From the NCBI RefSeq assembly GCF_015732155.1, contig NZ_WIQK01000001.1, forward strand, positions 1,808,001 through 1,872,000: 64,000 bases of DNA, written 5' to 3'. The translations under genes were made by a program, and so were the position numbers. Numbering within the stretch: position 1 is the stretch's first letter; every line of letters starts with the position of its first letter. Below are positions 8,073 through 16,358 of this stretch, one piece after another. The notes under the pieces are model-generated. The model was not told the DNA's origin. It did not search any database and saw nothing but the letters and a program-made list of their open reading frames with translations. Source of the stretch: Pectinatus sottacetonis. GTDB taxonomy: Bacteria; Bacillota; Negativicutes; Selenomonadales; Selenomonadaceae.

Positions 8073-9317
8073 ATGAATCGTCTTCTTATTAAAAATATCA
8101 GCCAAATAGCTACCCCGCTTGGCAATAAGGCTTTGCATGGAAGTGCTATGGATAATATTAAAATCTATAAGGATGCTGCTATTTATTGTGAAAATGATAT
8201 TATCCGCAAAGTAGGGCTTACCCATGAGGTATTAGCCAGTGTTGGCAGCTGTTCGGATATAAATATTATCGATGCTGCCGGCAAATGTGCAATTCCCGGC
8301 TTTACCGACCCGCATACTCATTTTCTTTTTGGCGGTACACGTGCCGATGAATTTATATCGCGACTCGAAGGTGTTCCTTATATGGAACTTTTAAAACGCG
8401 GCGGTGGTATTGTAAATACCATGCAGAAAACGCGTAATATGAGTTGTACCGAACTTTATGAAGCCGGCAAAAACACGTTGCATAACATGATAAAACAAGG
8501 ATTCACGACAATTGAAGGTAAAAGCGGCTATGGTCTTGATCTTACTACTGAGATCAACATGCTAAAAGCCATGAAAAAATTGCAGGCTGATTTACCCATA
8601 TCATTAAAATCAACATTTCTTGGTGCCCATGCGGTACCACCAGAATATAAAAATAATAGCGATGGTTTTATTGATTTTACGATAGAAAAAGTCCTGCCTA
8701 TAGTCGCTAAAGAAAAATTAGCTGATTTTTGCGATATATTCTGTGAAAAAAATGTTTTTACTATTGAACAATCAGAAAAACTTTTATTAGCGGCGCAAAA
8801 GCTGGGTCTTAAAAGTAAAATACATGCTGATGAAATTGTATCAACCGGTGGCGGTGGTTTGGCGGCTAAAATTAATGCTACAAGCGCTGACCATTTGCTG
8901 GCCGTATCCAGTTCTGATATAAATAAGCTGGCTGCCAGCACGACTATTGCTGTTCTTTTACCGCTCACAGCTTTTTGCATGCGTAAGGATTTTGCTCCCG
9001 CACGTAAAATGATTGATAAAGGCTGTTCAATAGCCTTAGCCAGTGATTTTAATCCCGGCAGTTGTTATTCCTATTCATCTTCCCTTATTTTAGCTTTAGC
9101 CGTCATTAATATGCATATGACTATAAATGAAGCACTTACGGCCATTACTTTAAATGCCGCTGCTGCTGTCGATGAAGCTGCTGTAAGCGGCAGTATCGAA
9201 GCTGGTAAAAAGGCCGACATTTTAATTATGGACAAATCTGATTACAGATTTTTAGTCTATCACACCGGTATTAACATAATCAAACATGTTATAAAAGCTG
9301 GACAGTTACTGTTTTAA
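8073..9317 (+). CDS. hutI: imidazolonepropionase
   Basis: A 414-residue amidohydrolase-superfamily enzyme that opens the imidazolone ring to N-formimino-L-glutamate. DPHTHFLFGGTRADEF (about residues 78-93) contains the HxH metal site and the HutI signature. GKSGYGLD, FLGAHAVP, KIHADEI and ALASDFNPGS are further conserved blocks with metal and substrate residues. Length matches bacterial HutI. It lies between the 2-hydroxyacid dehydrogenase and HutU. The ATG has a modest AGGTG site about 7 bases upstream. The assignment is firm. Confidence 0.93.
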   Translation: MNRLLIKNISQIATPLGNKALHGSAMDNIKIYKDAAIYCENDIIRKVGLTHEVLASVGSCSDINIIDAAGKCAIPGFTDPHTHFLFGGTRADEFISRLEGVPYMELLKRGGGIVNTMQKTRNMSCTELYEAGKNTLHNMIKQGFTTIEGKSGYGLDLTTEINMLKAMKKLQADLPISLKSTFLGAHAVPPEYKNNSDGFIDFTIEKVLPIVAKEKLADFCDIFCEKNVFTIEQSEKLLLAAQKLGLKSKIHADEIVSTGGGGLAAKINATSADHLLAVSSSDINKLAASTTIAVLLPLTAFCMRKDFAPARKMIDKGCSIALASDFNPGSCYSYSSSLILALAVINMHMTINEALTAITLNAAAAVDEAAVSGSIEAGKKADILIMDKSDYRFLVYHTGINIIKHVIKAGQLLF

Positions 9318-9351
9318 ATAATGTTAATTTATCACAAAGGAGTAATTAAAA

Positions 9352-11364
9352 ATGGTTGAAGTTATAACTGATATAAAACTGGATAATGTTTTTCCTGCTA
9401 TGCCCGCATTTCAGGAAGGAATTCGTCGTGCTCCCAGCCGCGGCTTTCATTTAAGCAAAGATCAGACAAAGGTTGCGTTAAAAAATGCGCTGCGTTACCT
9501 GCCCAAAGAACTGCATGAAAAAGCTGCACCAGAATTTCTACAGGAACTAAAGACATACGGTCGTATTTATGCTTACAGATGGCGTCCACAGGGTCGTATC
9601 TATGGTAAACCTATCGATGAATACAACGGTAATTGCCTTGAGGGTAAAGCCTTTCAGGTTATGATTGACAACAATCTTGACTTTGAAGTAGCCTTATACC
9701 CCTACGAGCTTGTAACATATGGTGAAACAGGCAGTGTCTGTCATGACTGGCTTGGTTATCATCTTATAAAAAAATATCTCGAAGTAATGACTAATGAACA
9801 AACACTTGTAGTTGAATCGGGTATGCCGCTGGGGTTATTTCCTTCCAAGCCCGATGCTCCACGCGTAATAAATACTAATGCTTTGATGATTGGCATGTTT
9901 GACAATGAAAAAGACTGGGAAGTCGCTGAAGAAATGGGTGTAGCCAATTATGGTCAGATGACTGCCGGCGGCTGGATGTATATTGGGCCGCAGGGCATTG
10001 TCCATGGTACATATAATACCTTATTAAACGCCGGCCGCATGCATCTTGGCATTCCTAATGACGGTGACTTACGCGGTCATATTTTTGTCAGTTCCGGTCT
10101 TGGCGGCATGAGTGGTGCCCAGCCTAAGGCCGTAGAAATCGCTAACGGTGTCGGTATCGTTGCCGAAGTAGACTATTCACGCATTAAGACACGCCTTGAT
10201 CAAGGCTGGGTCGGTAAATGTTTTTCTAATCTTGATGAAGTCTTTGCCTGTGCTAATAAACATGTACAGGCTAAAACTACTGTTTCCATTGCTTATCATG
10301 GCAATATTGTTGATTTACTCGAATATATCGTTAAAAACAATATAAAAATAGATTTGATGAGTGATCAAACCTCCTGCCACGTTGTTTATGAAGGTGGTTA
10401 TTGTCCTCAGGGCATTACCTTTGATGAACGTACCCATATGCTGGCTGAAGATCGTGAAACATTTGAAAAACTTGTCAATAAAAGCCTGCGCCGCCACTAT
10501 GAATTGATAATGGCCTGCGTCAAAAATGGCACTTACTTCTTTGACTATGGTAATTCATTTTTAAAAGCTATTTATGATGCCGGTGTTAACGAATTATCCA
10601 AAAATGGTATTGACGAAAAAGACGGCTTTATCTTACCGTCTTATGTTGAAGACATAATGGGACCACATCTATTTGATTATGGCTATGGCCCATTTCGCTG
10701 GGTATGCCTGAGCGGCAGACATGAGGATTTAATAGCCACCGATAAAGCTGCCATGGAATCAATTGATCCCAATCGCCGCTATCAGGACAGAGATAATTAC
10801 AACTGGATTCGCGATGCTGAAAAGAATAAAATGGTTGTCGGCACCCAGGCCCGTATTCTCTATCAAGATGCTGAAGGACGCATCAATATAGCTCTTAAAT
10901 TTAATGAACTGGTACGAGAAGGAAAAACAGGACCGATCATGCTGGGCCGTGATCACCATGATGTCAGCGGCACCGACTCTCCTTTCCGTGAAACTTCCAA
11001 TATAAAAGACGGCAGCAATGTCATGGCCGATATGGCTGTACAATGTTATGCCGGCAATGCGGCCCGCGGCATGAGTATGATTTCTCTGCATAATGGCGGC
11101 GGCACTGGCATTGGCAAAGCCATAAACGGCGGCTTTGGTCTTGTTCTTGACGGCAGTAAGCGTGTCGACGATATTATAAAATCAGCTATGCTTTGGGATG
11201 TAATGGGCGGTGTTGCCCGCCGCAATTGGGCACGTAATCCACATGCCATAGAGGTATCAAAGGAATTTAATAAAAAATACGCTGGTAAAGGGCATATAAC
11301 TATTCCATTTGTTGCCGATGATGGGTTAGTAAATAATTTTGTGGATAAGATGTTTAATAAATAA
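9352..11364 (+). CDS. hutU: urocanate hydratase (long form)
   Basis: A 670-residue NAD-dependent urocanase converting urocanate to imidazolonepropionate. Conserved blocks include YRWRPQGRIYGKP, VESGMPLGLFPS, NYGQMTAGGWMYIGPQGIVH, SSGLGGMSGAQPKA (dinucleotide loop), DQTSCHVVYEGGYCP (family cysteine region) and RDHHDVSGTDSP. It is about 110 residues longer than the classical Pseudomonas/Bacillus enzyme, as in the longer form found in some anaerobes. It is the last gene of the operon. No histidine ammonia-lyase is encoded here, so urocanate must come from another locus, the medium, or a different route. A thiourocanate-acting variant is a less likely alternative. Confidence 0.93.
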   Translation: MVEVITDIKLDNVFPAMPAFQEGIRRAPSRGFHLSKDQTKVALKNALRYLPKELHEKAAPEFLQELKTYGRIYAYRWRPQGRIYGKPIDEYNGNCLEGKAFQVMIDNNLDFEVALYPYELVTYGETGSVCHDWLGYHLIKKYLEVMTNEQTLVVESGMPLGLFPSKPDAPRVINTNALMIGMFDNEKDWEVAEEMGVANYGQMTAGGWMYIGPQGIVHGTYNTLLNAGRMHLGIPNDGDLRGHIFVSSGLGGMSGAQPKAVEIANGVGIVAEVDYSRIKTRLDQGWVGKCFSNLDEVFACANKHVQAKTTVSIAYHGNIVDLLEYIVKNNIKIDLMSDQTSCHVVYEGGYCPQGITFDERTHMLAEDRETFEKLVNKSLRRHYELIMACVKNGTYFFDYGNSFLKAIYDAGVNELSKNGIDEKDGFILPSYVEDIMGPHLFDYGYGPFRWVCLSGRHEDLIATDKAAMESIDPNRRYQDRDNYNWIRDAEKNKMVVGTQARILYQDAEGRINIALKFNELVREGKTGPIMLGRDHHDVSGTDSPFRETSNIKDGSNVMADMAVQCYAGNAARGMSMISLHNGGGTGIGKAINGGFGLVLDGSKRVDDIIKSAMLWDVMGGVARRNWARNPHAIEVSKEFNKKYAGKGHITIPFVADDGLVNNFVDKMFNK

Positions 11365-11417
11365 ATATAGTCATTAATATATTTTTACCATCAAGTTACA
11401 TCTTTACATTTATTTTC

Positions 11418-11508
11418 TTGACATCATGCGAAATACCGTATATACTTATCATCATAAAAGCAATGGTGCTTATCTTTTTTAGGAAAGGGATAAGTGCCAT
11501 TTTTTTTA
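11418..11508 (+). promoter_or_regulatory. second copy of the promoter-attenuator leader (ABC importer operon)
   Basis: TTGACA (11418-11423) and TATACT (11441-11446) are 17 bp apart. The RNA would begin near 11453 and run straight into AUAAAAGCAAUGGUGCUUAU (11454-11473). The terminator stem pairs 11462-11474 with 11489-11501 and is followed by a run of T to 11508. The same central wobble pairs (GGUGC with GUGCC) occur as in the leader at 2573-2660, and the same short competing hairpin (AAGC/GCUU) can form. Sequence identity through the 5' half and structural conservation point to shared control of catabolic and transport genes. Confidence 0.7.
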
Positions 11509-11583
11509 TTTTTATATAAATGAATCCATCATTAAAAAATATATATTATTTAATTAAATCATTTATCATGCTAGGAGGAAATT

Positions 11584-12375
11584 ATGGGAGCATTACTTAA
11601 CGCTTTTACACCCAAAGGAAAAATAAAACCAGTATATATCTTTATAATAGCTGCTGTTGCTTTTGGTATAATTCTAGGAATATGGTCAGCATTTACGCTA
11701 ACTGGTGCTGTGGACGCTTTTTTTCTGCCGCCTCCCACAGCTGTAGTTAAAACGGCAGCTGATTTATTTATGCGAGGGGATTTTTTGAATGATATAGGGA
11801 TAACAGTTTTCCGTGTCATGACTGGATTCCTTATCGCAGCAGTTGTAGCATTACCTTTAGGTGTTATGATAGGAACTTATGCGCCTATAGCAGCTTTTTT
11901 GGAATATGTAGTATCTTTTATTAGATATCTACCCGCTTCAGCATTTATTCCATTATTTATTCTATGGATAGGCATAGATGAACCAGAAAAAATTGCAGTA
12001 ATAATATTAGGTAGTTTACCACAGCTTATTTTGATGATAGCTACTAATGTGCGAAATGTTCCTAGATCAATGATTGAAGTTTCTTATACACTGGGAACAT
12101 CAAAAGCTGATGTATTATGGAAAATAATTCTGCCTAAGGCATTGCCTGACATTATGGATACTTTTAGAACGGTCCTTGGCTGGGCATGGACTTATGTAAT
12201 TGTTGCTGAATTAGTTGGGGCTTCATCAGGTATAGGTTTTATGATCATACAATCACAGCGCATGATGAATACTGCTAACATTTTCGTGGGGATTTTATCC
12301 ATTGGATTTATAGGAATGTTTATAGATGTTTTATTTAAAATCTGTCATAAAAAGTTCTTTTTTTGGAATGATTAG
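11584..12375 (+). CDS. ABC transporter permease (NitT/TauT family)
   Basis: A 263-residue inner-membrane permease with about six hydrophobic segments. The EAA-type cytoplasmic loop is in EVSYTLGTSKADVLWKIILP (about residues 163-182). The family is that of nitrate/sulfonate/taurine and pyrimidine-precursor importers. GGAGG precedes the ATG by about 7 bases. It starts the three-gene transporter unit, with ATPase and lipoprotein following in order. The substrate is likely the compound degraded by the upstream hut-like operon, because both units share the same leader; this is inference. Confidence 0.9.
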   Translation: MGALLNAFTPKGKIKPVYIFIIAAVAFGIILGIWSAFTLTGAVDAFFLPPPTAVVKTAADLFMRGDFLNDIGITVFRVMTGFLIAAVVALPLGVMIGTYAPIAAFLEYVVSFIRYLPASAFIPLFILWIGIDEPEKIAVIILGSLPQLILMIATNVRNVPRSMIEVSYTLGTSKADVLWKIILPKALPDIMDTFRTVLGWAWTYVIVAELVGASSGIGFMIIQSQRMMNTANIFVGILSIGFIGMFIDVLFKICHKKFFFWND

Positions 12376-12396
12376 TGTGAAAAGAAGGAGATATAA

Positions 12397-13203
12397 ATGC
12401 AAACTAAAGATGTAGAAAATGAAAATATGGGATTGTATGTTAATAATGTGACTAAACTTTATAATACTGAAAAAGGCAGTATTTTGGCGTTGGATGATGT
12501 CAGCTTGCATGTACATCCCCATGAATTTCTGACTTTGCTTGGTACTTCTGGCTGTGGAAAGTCTACACTGTTGCGTATAATATGCGGTTTGGAAAAAACT
12601 ACTGCTGGTGAAATTATAAATCAGGGAAATAATATAACAGGTCCGGGATCTGATAGAGGCATGGTTTTTCAGGCATATAGTCTATTTCCGTGGATGACAG
12701 TTTCTGAAAATATCCAATTTGGTTTGAAACAAAAGAAAATTCCATCAGGAAAAGCTCGGGAAATTGCAGACCATTATGCTTCACTTGTAGGATTAGCTGA
12801 TTTTTTGGGGCAATATCCTAATTCACTTTCTGGTGGGATGAGACAAAGAGTAGCTATTGCGCGCGCTTTAGCCAATGATCCAGATGTATTACTATTGGAT
12901 GAGCCTTTTGGTGCATTGGATATGCAGACCAGAGGTGTTATGCAAGAACTACTGCTTGATATATGGCAGAAATCACCTAAAACAATTATTATGGTGACAC
13001 ATGATATTGAAGAAGCGGTTTTTTTAGCAGATAGAGTAGCTATTATGTCAGCACGTCCTGGAAAAATAAAAGAAATATTGGATATACGTCAAGGACTTCT
13101 TCGACCACGTGATTATCATGTTAAAACTTCACCTGAATTTATTAAATATAAAAGTCATGCGGCAGCTGTAATTCGTGAAGAAAGTATGAAAGCTTTAAGA
13201 TAG
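12397..13203 (+). CDS. ABC transporter ATP-binding protein (NitT/TauT family)
   Basis: A 268-residue ATPase. Walker A is GTSGCGKST (about residues 49-57), the Q-loop is VFQAYSLFPW, the signature is LSGGMRQRVAIARAL, Walker B is VLLLDEPFGALD and the switch histidine is in MVTHDIEEAV. The sequence is of the SsuB/TauB/NrtD type. It lies 21 bases after the permease with a GAAGGAG ribosome site. It energises import by the permease encoded just upstream. Confidence 0.93.
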   Translation: MQTKDVENENMGLYVNNVTKLYNTEKGSILALDDVSLHVHPHEFLTLLGTSGCGKSTLLRIICGLEKTTAGEIINQGNNITGPGSDRGMVFQAYSLFPWMTVSENIQFGLKQKKIPSGKAREIADHYASLVGLADFLGQYPNSLSGGMRQRVAIARALANDPDVLLLDEPFGALDMQTRGVMQELLLDIWQKSPKTIIMVTHDIEEAVFLADRVAIMSARPGKIKEILDIRQGLLRPRDYHVKTSPEFIKYKSHAAAVIREESMKALR

Positions 13204-13231
13204 TAATTATTATATATTGGAGGAATAAAAG

Positions 13232-14233
13232 ATGAGATTTAAATGGCAAAAATTATTAGCAGTAGTTATGGTATCTACAATGATGGTATTTGCTGCAGGT
13301 TGCGGTGGAAATAGCACTGCAAAATCTGAATCAGATAAAATTATTATTGGGCAATCTTCTTGGATAGGTTTTGCACCGCTTTATATTGCAGAGGAAAAAG
13401 GGTTTTTTAAGAAACATGGTGCTGATGTCCAGATTCAAGCTATTGAAAGTAAGACAGACAGCAAAACAGCTTTGGCAGCTAATCGAATTCAAGGGGTATC
13501 GACTGATATTTCTACGCAAGTTATGAATGCTGCTGCGGGTATTAATCTGGTACAGATACTTGCTCTGGATACTTCTGCTGGTGGCGACGGAATCGTTGCC
13601 AAAAAACAGTATAAAACTATTGAGGATCTTAAAGGGAAGAAAATTGCTTTGGATACTACCGGTGGGGCAGATTATTTTTGGTTTCAGTATTTACTACAAA
13701 AGAAAGGTATGACACTTAAGGATTTTAAAGTGCAGAATATGTCTGCTGGTGATGCTGGAGCTGCTTTTGTCGCTGGAAAAGTGGATGCTGCCATTACATG
13801 GCAGCCATGGCTGTCAAAAGCTGAAAAAACACCATTTGGGCATACTTTAATGGATAGCAATGCTAGCCCCGGTGTAATTGTAGATACTTTTGCTATGAAA
13901 AAGGATTATGTAAAAAAACATCCCAAAGTGGCTAAAGCCATTGTCGCCGGATGGTATGATGCTATTAATTACATGAAAACAAATCCCAATGATGCTATAA
14001 TGATTATTGCCAAAAAAATTGGAGAAAAACCTGAAAGTGTAAAAAGTGAATTAAAAGATGTAAAATTTTATGATAAGGCTGGTAATCTTAAATACTTTGG
14101 TACTGTTGATAAAAAAGGAGAATTTTATGAAGTTACCGGCTTGGCTGCTAAGTTATGGAAACAGCTAGGATTAATAAATAAAGATGTCAAGGCATCTGAC
14201 ATAATCGATGGCAGTTTTTTGCAGGCTGAATAA
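13232..14233 (+). CDS. ABC transporter substrate-binding lipoprotein (NMT1/SsuA-like)
   Basis: A 333-residue extracytoplasmic binding protein. The N-terminus has positive residues, a hydrophobic stretch and a lipobox ending in FAAGC, so the mature protein should be lipid-anchored at Cys24. IIIGQSSWIGFAPLYIAEEKG and GADVQIQAIESKTD are typical of the NMT1/SsuA family that binds sulfonates, nitrate, pyrimidines or aromatic carboxylates. ITWQPWLSKAEKT is also characteristic. The bound ligand cannot be told from sequence; an imidazole carboxylate such as urocanate would fit the context. It ends the operon before the terminator at 14272. Confidence 0.9.
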   Translation: MRFKWQKLLAVVMVSTMMVFAAGCGGNSTAKSESDKIIIGQSSWIGFAPLYIAEEKGFFKKHGADVQIQAIESKTDSKTALAANRIQGVSTDISTQVMNAAAGINLVQILALDTSAGGDGIVAKKQYKTIEDLKGKKIALDTTGGADYFWFQYLLQKKGMTLKDFKVQNMSAGDAGAAFVAGKVDAAITWQPWLSKAEKTPFGHTLMDSNASPGVIVDTFAMKKDYVKKHPKVAKAIVAGWYDAINYMKTNPNDAIMIIAKKIGEKPESVKSELKDVKFYDKAGNLKYFGTVDKKGEFYEVTGLAAKLWKQLGLINKDVKASDIIDGSFLQAE

Positions 14234-14271
14234 TAAAATAAAGCAACAATATATTAGGGAAAATTAAAAAT

Positions 14272-14333
14272 AAAAGAGGCAGCGGACAAAGATATTTAGT
14301 GAATGAAGATCGTTTGTCCGTTGTCTCTTTTAG
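14272..14333 (+). terminator. Rho-independent terminator of the ABC importer operon
   Basis: AAAAGAGGCAGCGGACAAA (from 14272) pairs over 19 positions, with two G-U pairs, with TTTGTCCGTTGTCTCTTTT ending near 14331. The arm ends in a T-run. It lies 38 bases after the lipoprotein stop. Confidence 0.85.
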
Positions 14334-14343
14334 TTAAAACAAG

Positions 14344-14523
14344 GTGATTTATTACCACATATTATTTTTTACCATATTGCCCCTAATAGGTCAGATTATC
14401 CCAGTTCTGGGTAAGATTCCATGCATTATCGGCGTTATTGTCACATCAGGATCATGCCAGATAGGCTATATTCAGCTGATTGCATTTCTGCATAAGAGGG
14501 ATAATATCTACTTTATAATATAA
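14344..14523 (+). pseudogene. short hydrophobic open frame, possible gene remnant
   Basis: A 59-codon frame from GTG at 14344 to TAA at 14521 encodes a hydrophobic peptide including FFTILPLIGQIIPVLGKIP and IIGVIVTSGSC. Base use is more G+C-rich than the surrounding intergenic DNA, and no ribosome site is convincing. It may be the relic of a membrane-protein gene, or a small membrane peptide. I do not recognise a family. The remainder of the intergenic stretch 14524-14628 shows only the upstream region of the next gene. Confidence 0.25.
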
Positions 14524-14628
14524 TAGCTGAAAAAGTTTTTTTTTAATGTAAAAATATCTTTAATATCATAATAGAAAAATGTATAATAGGTGAGCAATAT
14601 ATTATTTTATAATAAGAGGTGCTTGACT

Positions 14629-15309
14629 ATGCGACTTAGAAAGGTCGTCATTTTTTGTTTCATGATTTTAGTATTTGCTTCACAATCTGTTTTTGCGTTT
14701 GGATTTATTAGCGAAAGTTCTCAGAATATTATAAAACAGACATGGAGTGCTCAGACATTGGACCAGCTTAAGGATGGAGTTGTGGCAGTGCCGGAATCAG
14801 CAGTCAATGATTATTTGCAGTCATTGATTAGTAATTATCCCGAGTTTAAAAGTATTAAATTTGCTATTCATTCAAATAATAAAATAGAAGCAGATATAGA
14901 TACAGAAACTTCAGGGATGGTAGACTTGCAGGGAACTATAACACAGTTTGTGCAGAATAAGGACAATTCGCTGATGATTGTTCATATTGATAAAAAAGAA
15001 TTAGTGGGAAGACCAGTTACATCGTGGTTTTTTTCTCGAATGAGCATAGGCATGCTGACAAAGTTGTTTGGCAATCCATTGAAGGATAATCAATATGGTG
15101 TGGTAGCAGCTGTTGATGGGAATAATATAACAGTGAATTTTAAGCCGTTTATTGACCACTCACCTTTAAAAGAAGTGACAGTAATGGGAAACAGTATGGC
15201 AGATATTATAAACATAGATAGTGTTACTACGGGAGAAAAGGTGCTGTATCTGCATACTTCATTTAATGGTAGTAATATGTTGTACAATGTTGTTAAAAAT
15301 ATTTTGTGA
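14629..15309 (+). CDS. exported protein of unknown function
   Basis: A 226-residue protein starting at the ATG at 14629, which has AGAGGTG eight bases upstream; an in-frame start 39 bases earlier lacks one. A typical signal peptide (MRLRKVVIFCFMILVFASQS...FAFG) suggests cleavage near residue 23. The mature part alternates short amphipathic strands (VPESAVNDYLQSLI, KIEADIDTETSGMVDLQG), resembling LmeA/DUF2993-like lipid-binding beta proteins, but the match is too weak to assign. It stands alone between terminators. Function unknown. Confidence 0.75.
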   Translation: MRLRKVVIFCFMILVFASQSVFAFGFISESSQNIIKQTWSAQTLDQLKDGVVAVPESAVNDYLQSLISNYPEFKSIKFAIHSNNKIEADIDTETSGMVDLQGTITQFVQNKDNSLMIVHIDKKELVGRPVTSWFFSRMSIGMLTKLFGNPLKDNQYGVVAAVDGNNITVNFKPFIDHSPLKEVTVMGNSMADIINIDSVTTGEKVLYLHTSFNGSNMLYNVVKNIL

Positions 15310-15317
15310 TAATAATA

Positions 15318-15366
15318 AAATGTCGCTGACGTAATTTGATCTGTAATAACGTCAGCGACATTTTTA
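15318..15366. terminator. bidirectional terminator between convergent genes
   Basis: AATGTCGCTGACGT pairs perfectly with ACGTCAGCGACATT around an 18-base loop, with T-runs on both strands. It separates the exported protein gene from the convergent 109-residue gene. Confidence 0.85.
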
Positions 15367-15383
15367 ACTGTAATAATATTTTA

Positions 15384-15713
15384 TTATTTACTCATGTGCT
15401 TTATGACATAATCAACAGGACGGCTCCAATCAACATAAACATTTGTATTTTCCCAAAGACGGGTCAGAGCTAATTTGAAGTTTTCTAGATTTTCTAATGG
15501 TTTTATAGTTATTGATGTAAAGTCATGCATTGTTTTATGGGGAACCTGCATAGTTAGATTTTTAGAAAAAAAATCTTTTACCGATTTTACGGCTTGTTCT
15601 GATTTTAAAAATACATCAGCTTTTTTTTCTTTGATATAATATTCAATATAACCAACATCACTGTAATCTTCTAAGCAGTAATAATTGACCGCAACGCGAA
15701 ATGTCTTATCCAT
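15384..15713 (-). CDS. hypothetical protein, 109 residues
   Basis: A soluble 109-residue protein with a mixed charged composition (MDKTFRVAVNYYCLEDYSD at the N-terminus, VYVDWSRPVDYVIKHMSK at the C-terminus). No signal peptide, membrane segment or recognised motif. The ATG has a reasonable ribosome site (AAAGAGG, complement of 15726-15732), and the gene ends at the shared terminator. I do not recognise it. Confidence 0.6.
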   Translation of the reverse strand: MDKTFRVAVNYYCLEDYSDVGYIEYYIKEKKADVFLKSEQAVKSVKDFFSKNLTMQVPHKTMHDFTSITIKPLENLENFKLALTRLWENTNVYVDWSRPVDYVIKHMSK

Positions 15714-16071
15714 TTAAGTAAATACCTCTTTCTATTAATTATTGTCAAGATTTTTGACAAATAGGTAAAATATCAGGTCTGTTTTATGATAATGGTATAT
15801 ATAGTTAATCGCATTGCACTGATAAATGCAAACGGAAAAATGCGGTATGAAATTTTTTAAACGGCAACTTTATGTCCCTGTTGTTTAAAAAAAGCTGAAT
15901 AGGAACATAGGTGGTATTTCTATTTAGTACGATGCGAATAATTAATATATATTATGAAAATGAAGATTTTTATAACAGTGCTTTTAGATCATTTATAAAT
16001 AACCTAATTTAATTTTACCAAAAATAAATCAATAGCACAACAATATATAAATTCTGGTGATTTGTCAAGTC
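15714..16071. other. intergenic region without a recognised gene
   Basis: A+T-rich DNA between the 109-residue gene and the RNA promoter. A 20-codon frame near 15827-15890 (MQTEKCGMKFFKRQLYVPVV) exists but has no ribosome site. I see no other element. Confidence 0.5.
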
Positions 16072-16106
16072 TTGCACCACAGTTTTATTTGTGATATTAT
16101 TATCAC
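16072..16106 (+). promoter_or_regulatory. promoter with palindrome over the -10 region
   Basis: TTGCAC (16072-16077) and TATTAT (16095-16100) are 17 bp apart, placing the start near 16107. The -10 box lies inside TGTGATA-TTAT-TATCACA (16090-16107), a perfect 7-4-7 palindrome. It resembles CRP/FNR- or Rex-like sites but with different spacing. A regulator bound here would block the promoter of the RNA downstream. Confidence 0.55.
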
Positions 16107-16337
16107 AGAGTTTATAAGCTTTGTTATGCCTGTAATGTTTGTAGCTTTTTAATTATGTCTAACCTTACTCTATTCAAAAAGGAACCTGATTTTGATGTAT
16201 AGCTGCTGGATCGTCTTGAACGAATAGCAAAAGTATAGTCTTAGGGTACCGCCCTGCATATATGCAGGTATAGGCATGTAGGAAGATACGGCATTTTGGG
16301 CATAATAAAATACCACCCTTTATGGGTGGTATTTTTT
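16107..16337 (+). ncRNA. structured small RNA, probable 6S RNA
   Basis: No open frame, but a promoter at 16072-16100, a terminator at the end (AATACCACCC / GGGTGGTATTTTTTT, 16309-16337) and rod-like pairing throughout. The ends pair (TTTGTTATGCC at 16120-16130 with GGCATAATAAA at 16299-16309). Further in, CCTTAC pairs with GTAGG and GGAACCT with AGGGTACC. The tip is TCGT-CTTGA-ACGA near 16211. One strand of the central open region carries a small hairpin, CCTGCATATATGCAGG (16253-16268). A long rod with a central bubble, about 200 nt, beside a housekeeping gene is the shape of 6S RNA, which binds RNA polymerase. Identity as 6S is inference from structure. Confidence 0.5.
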
Positions 16338-16358
16338 TATTAAAAATAATTTTGTATT

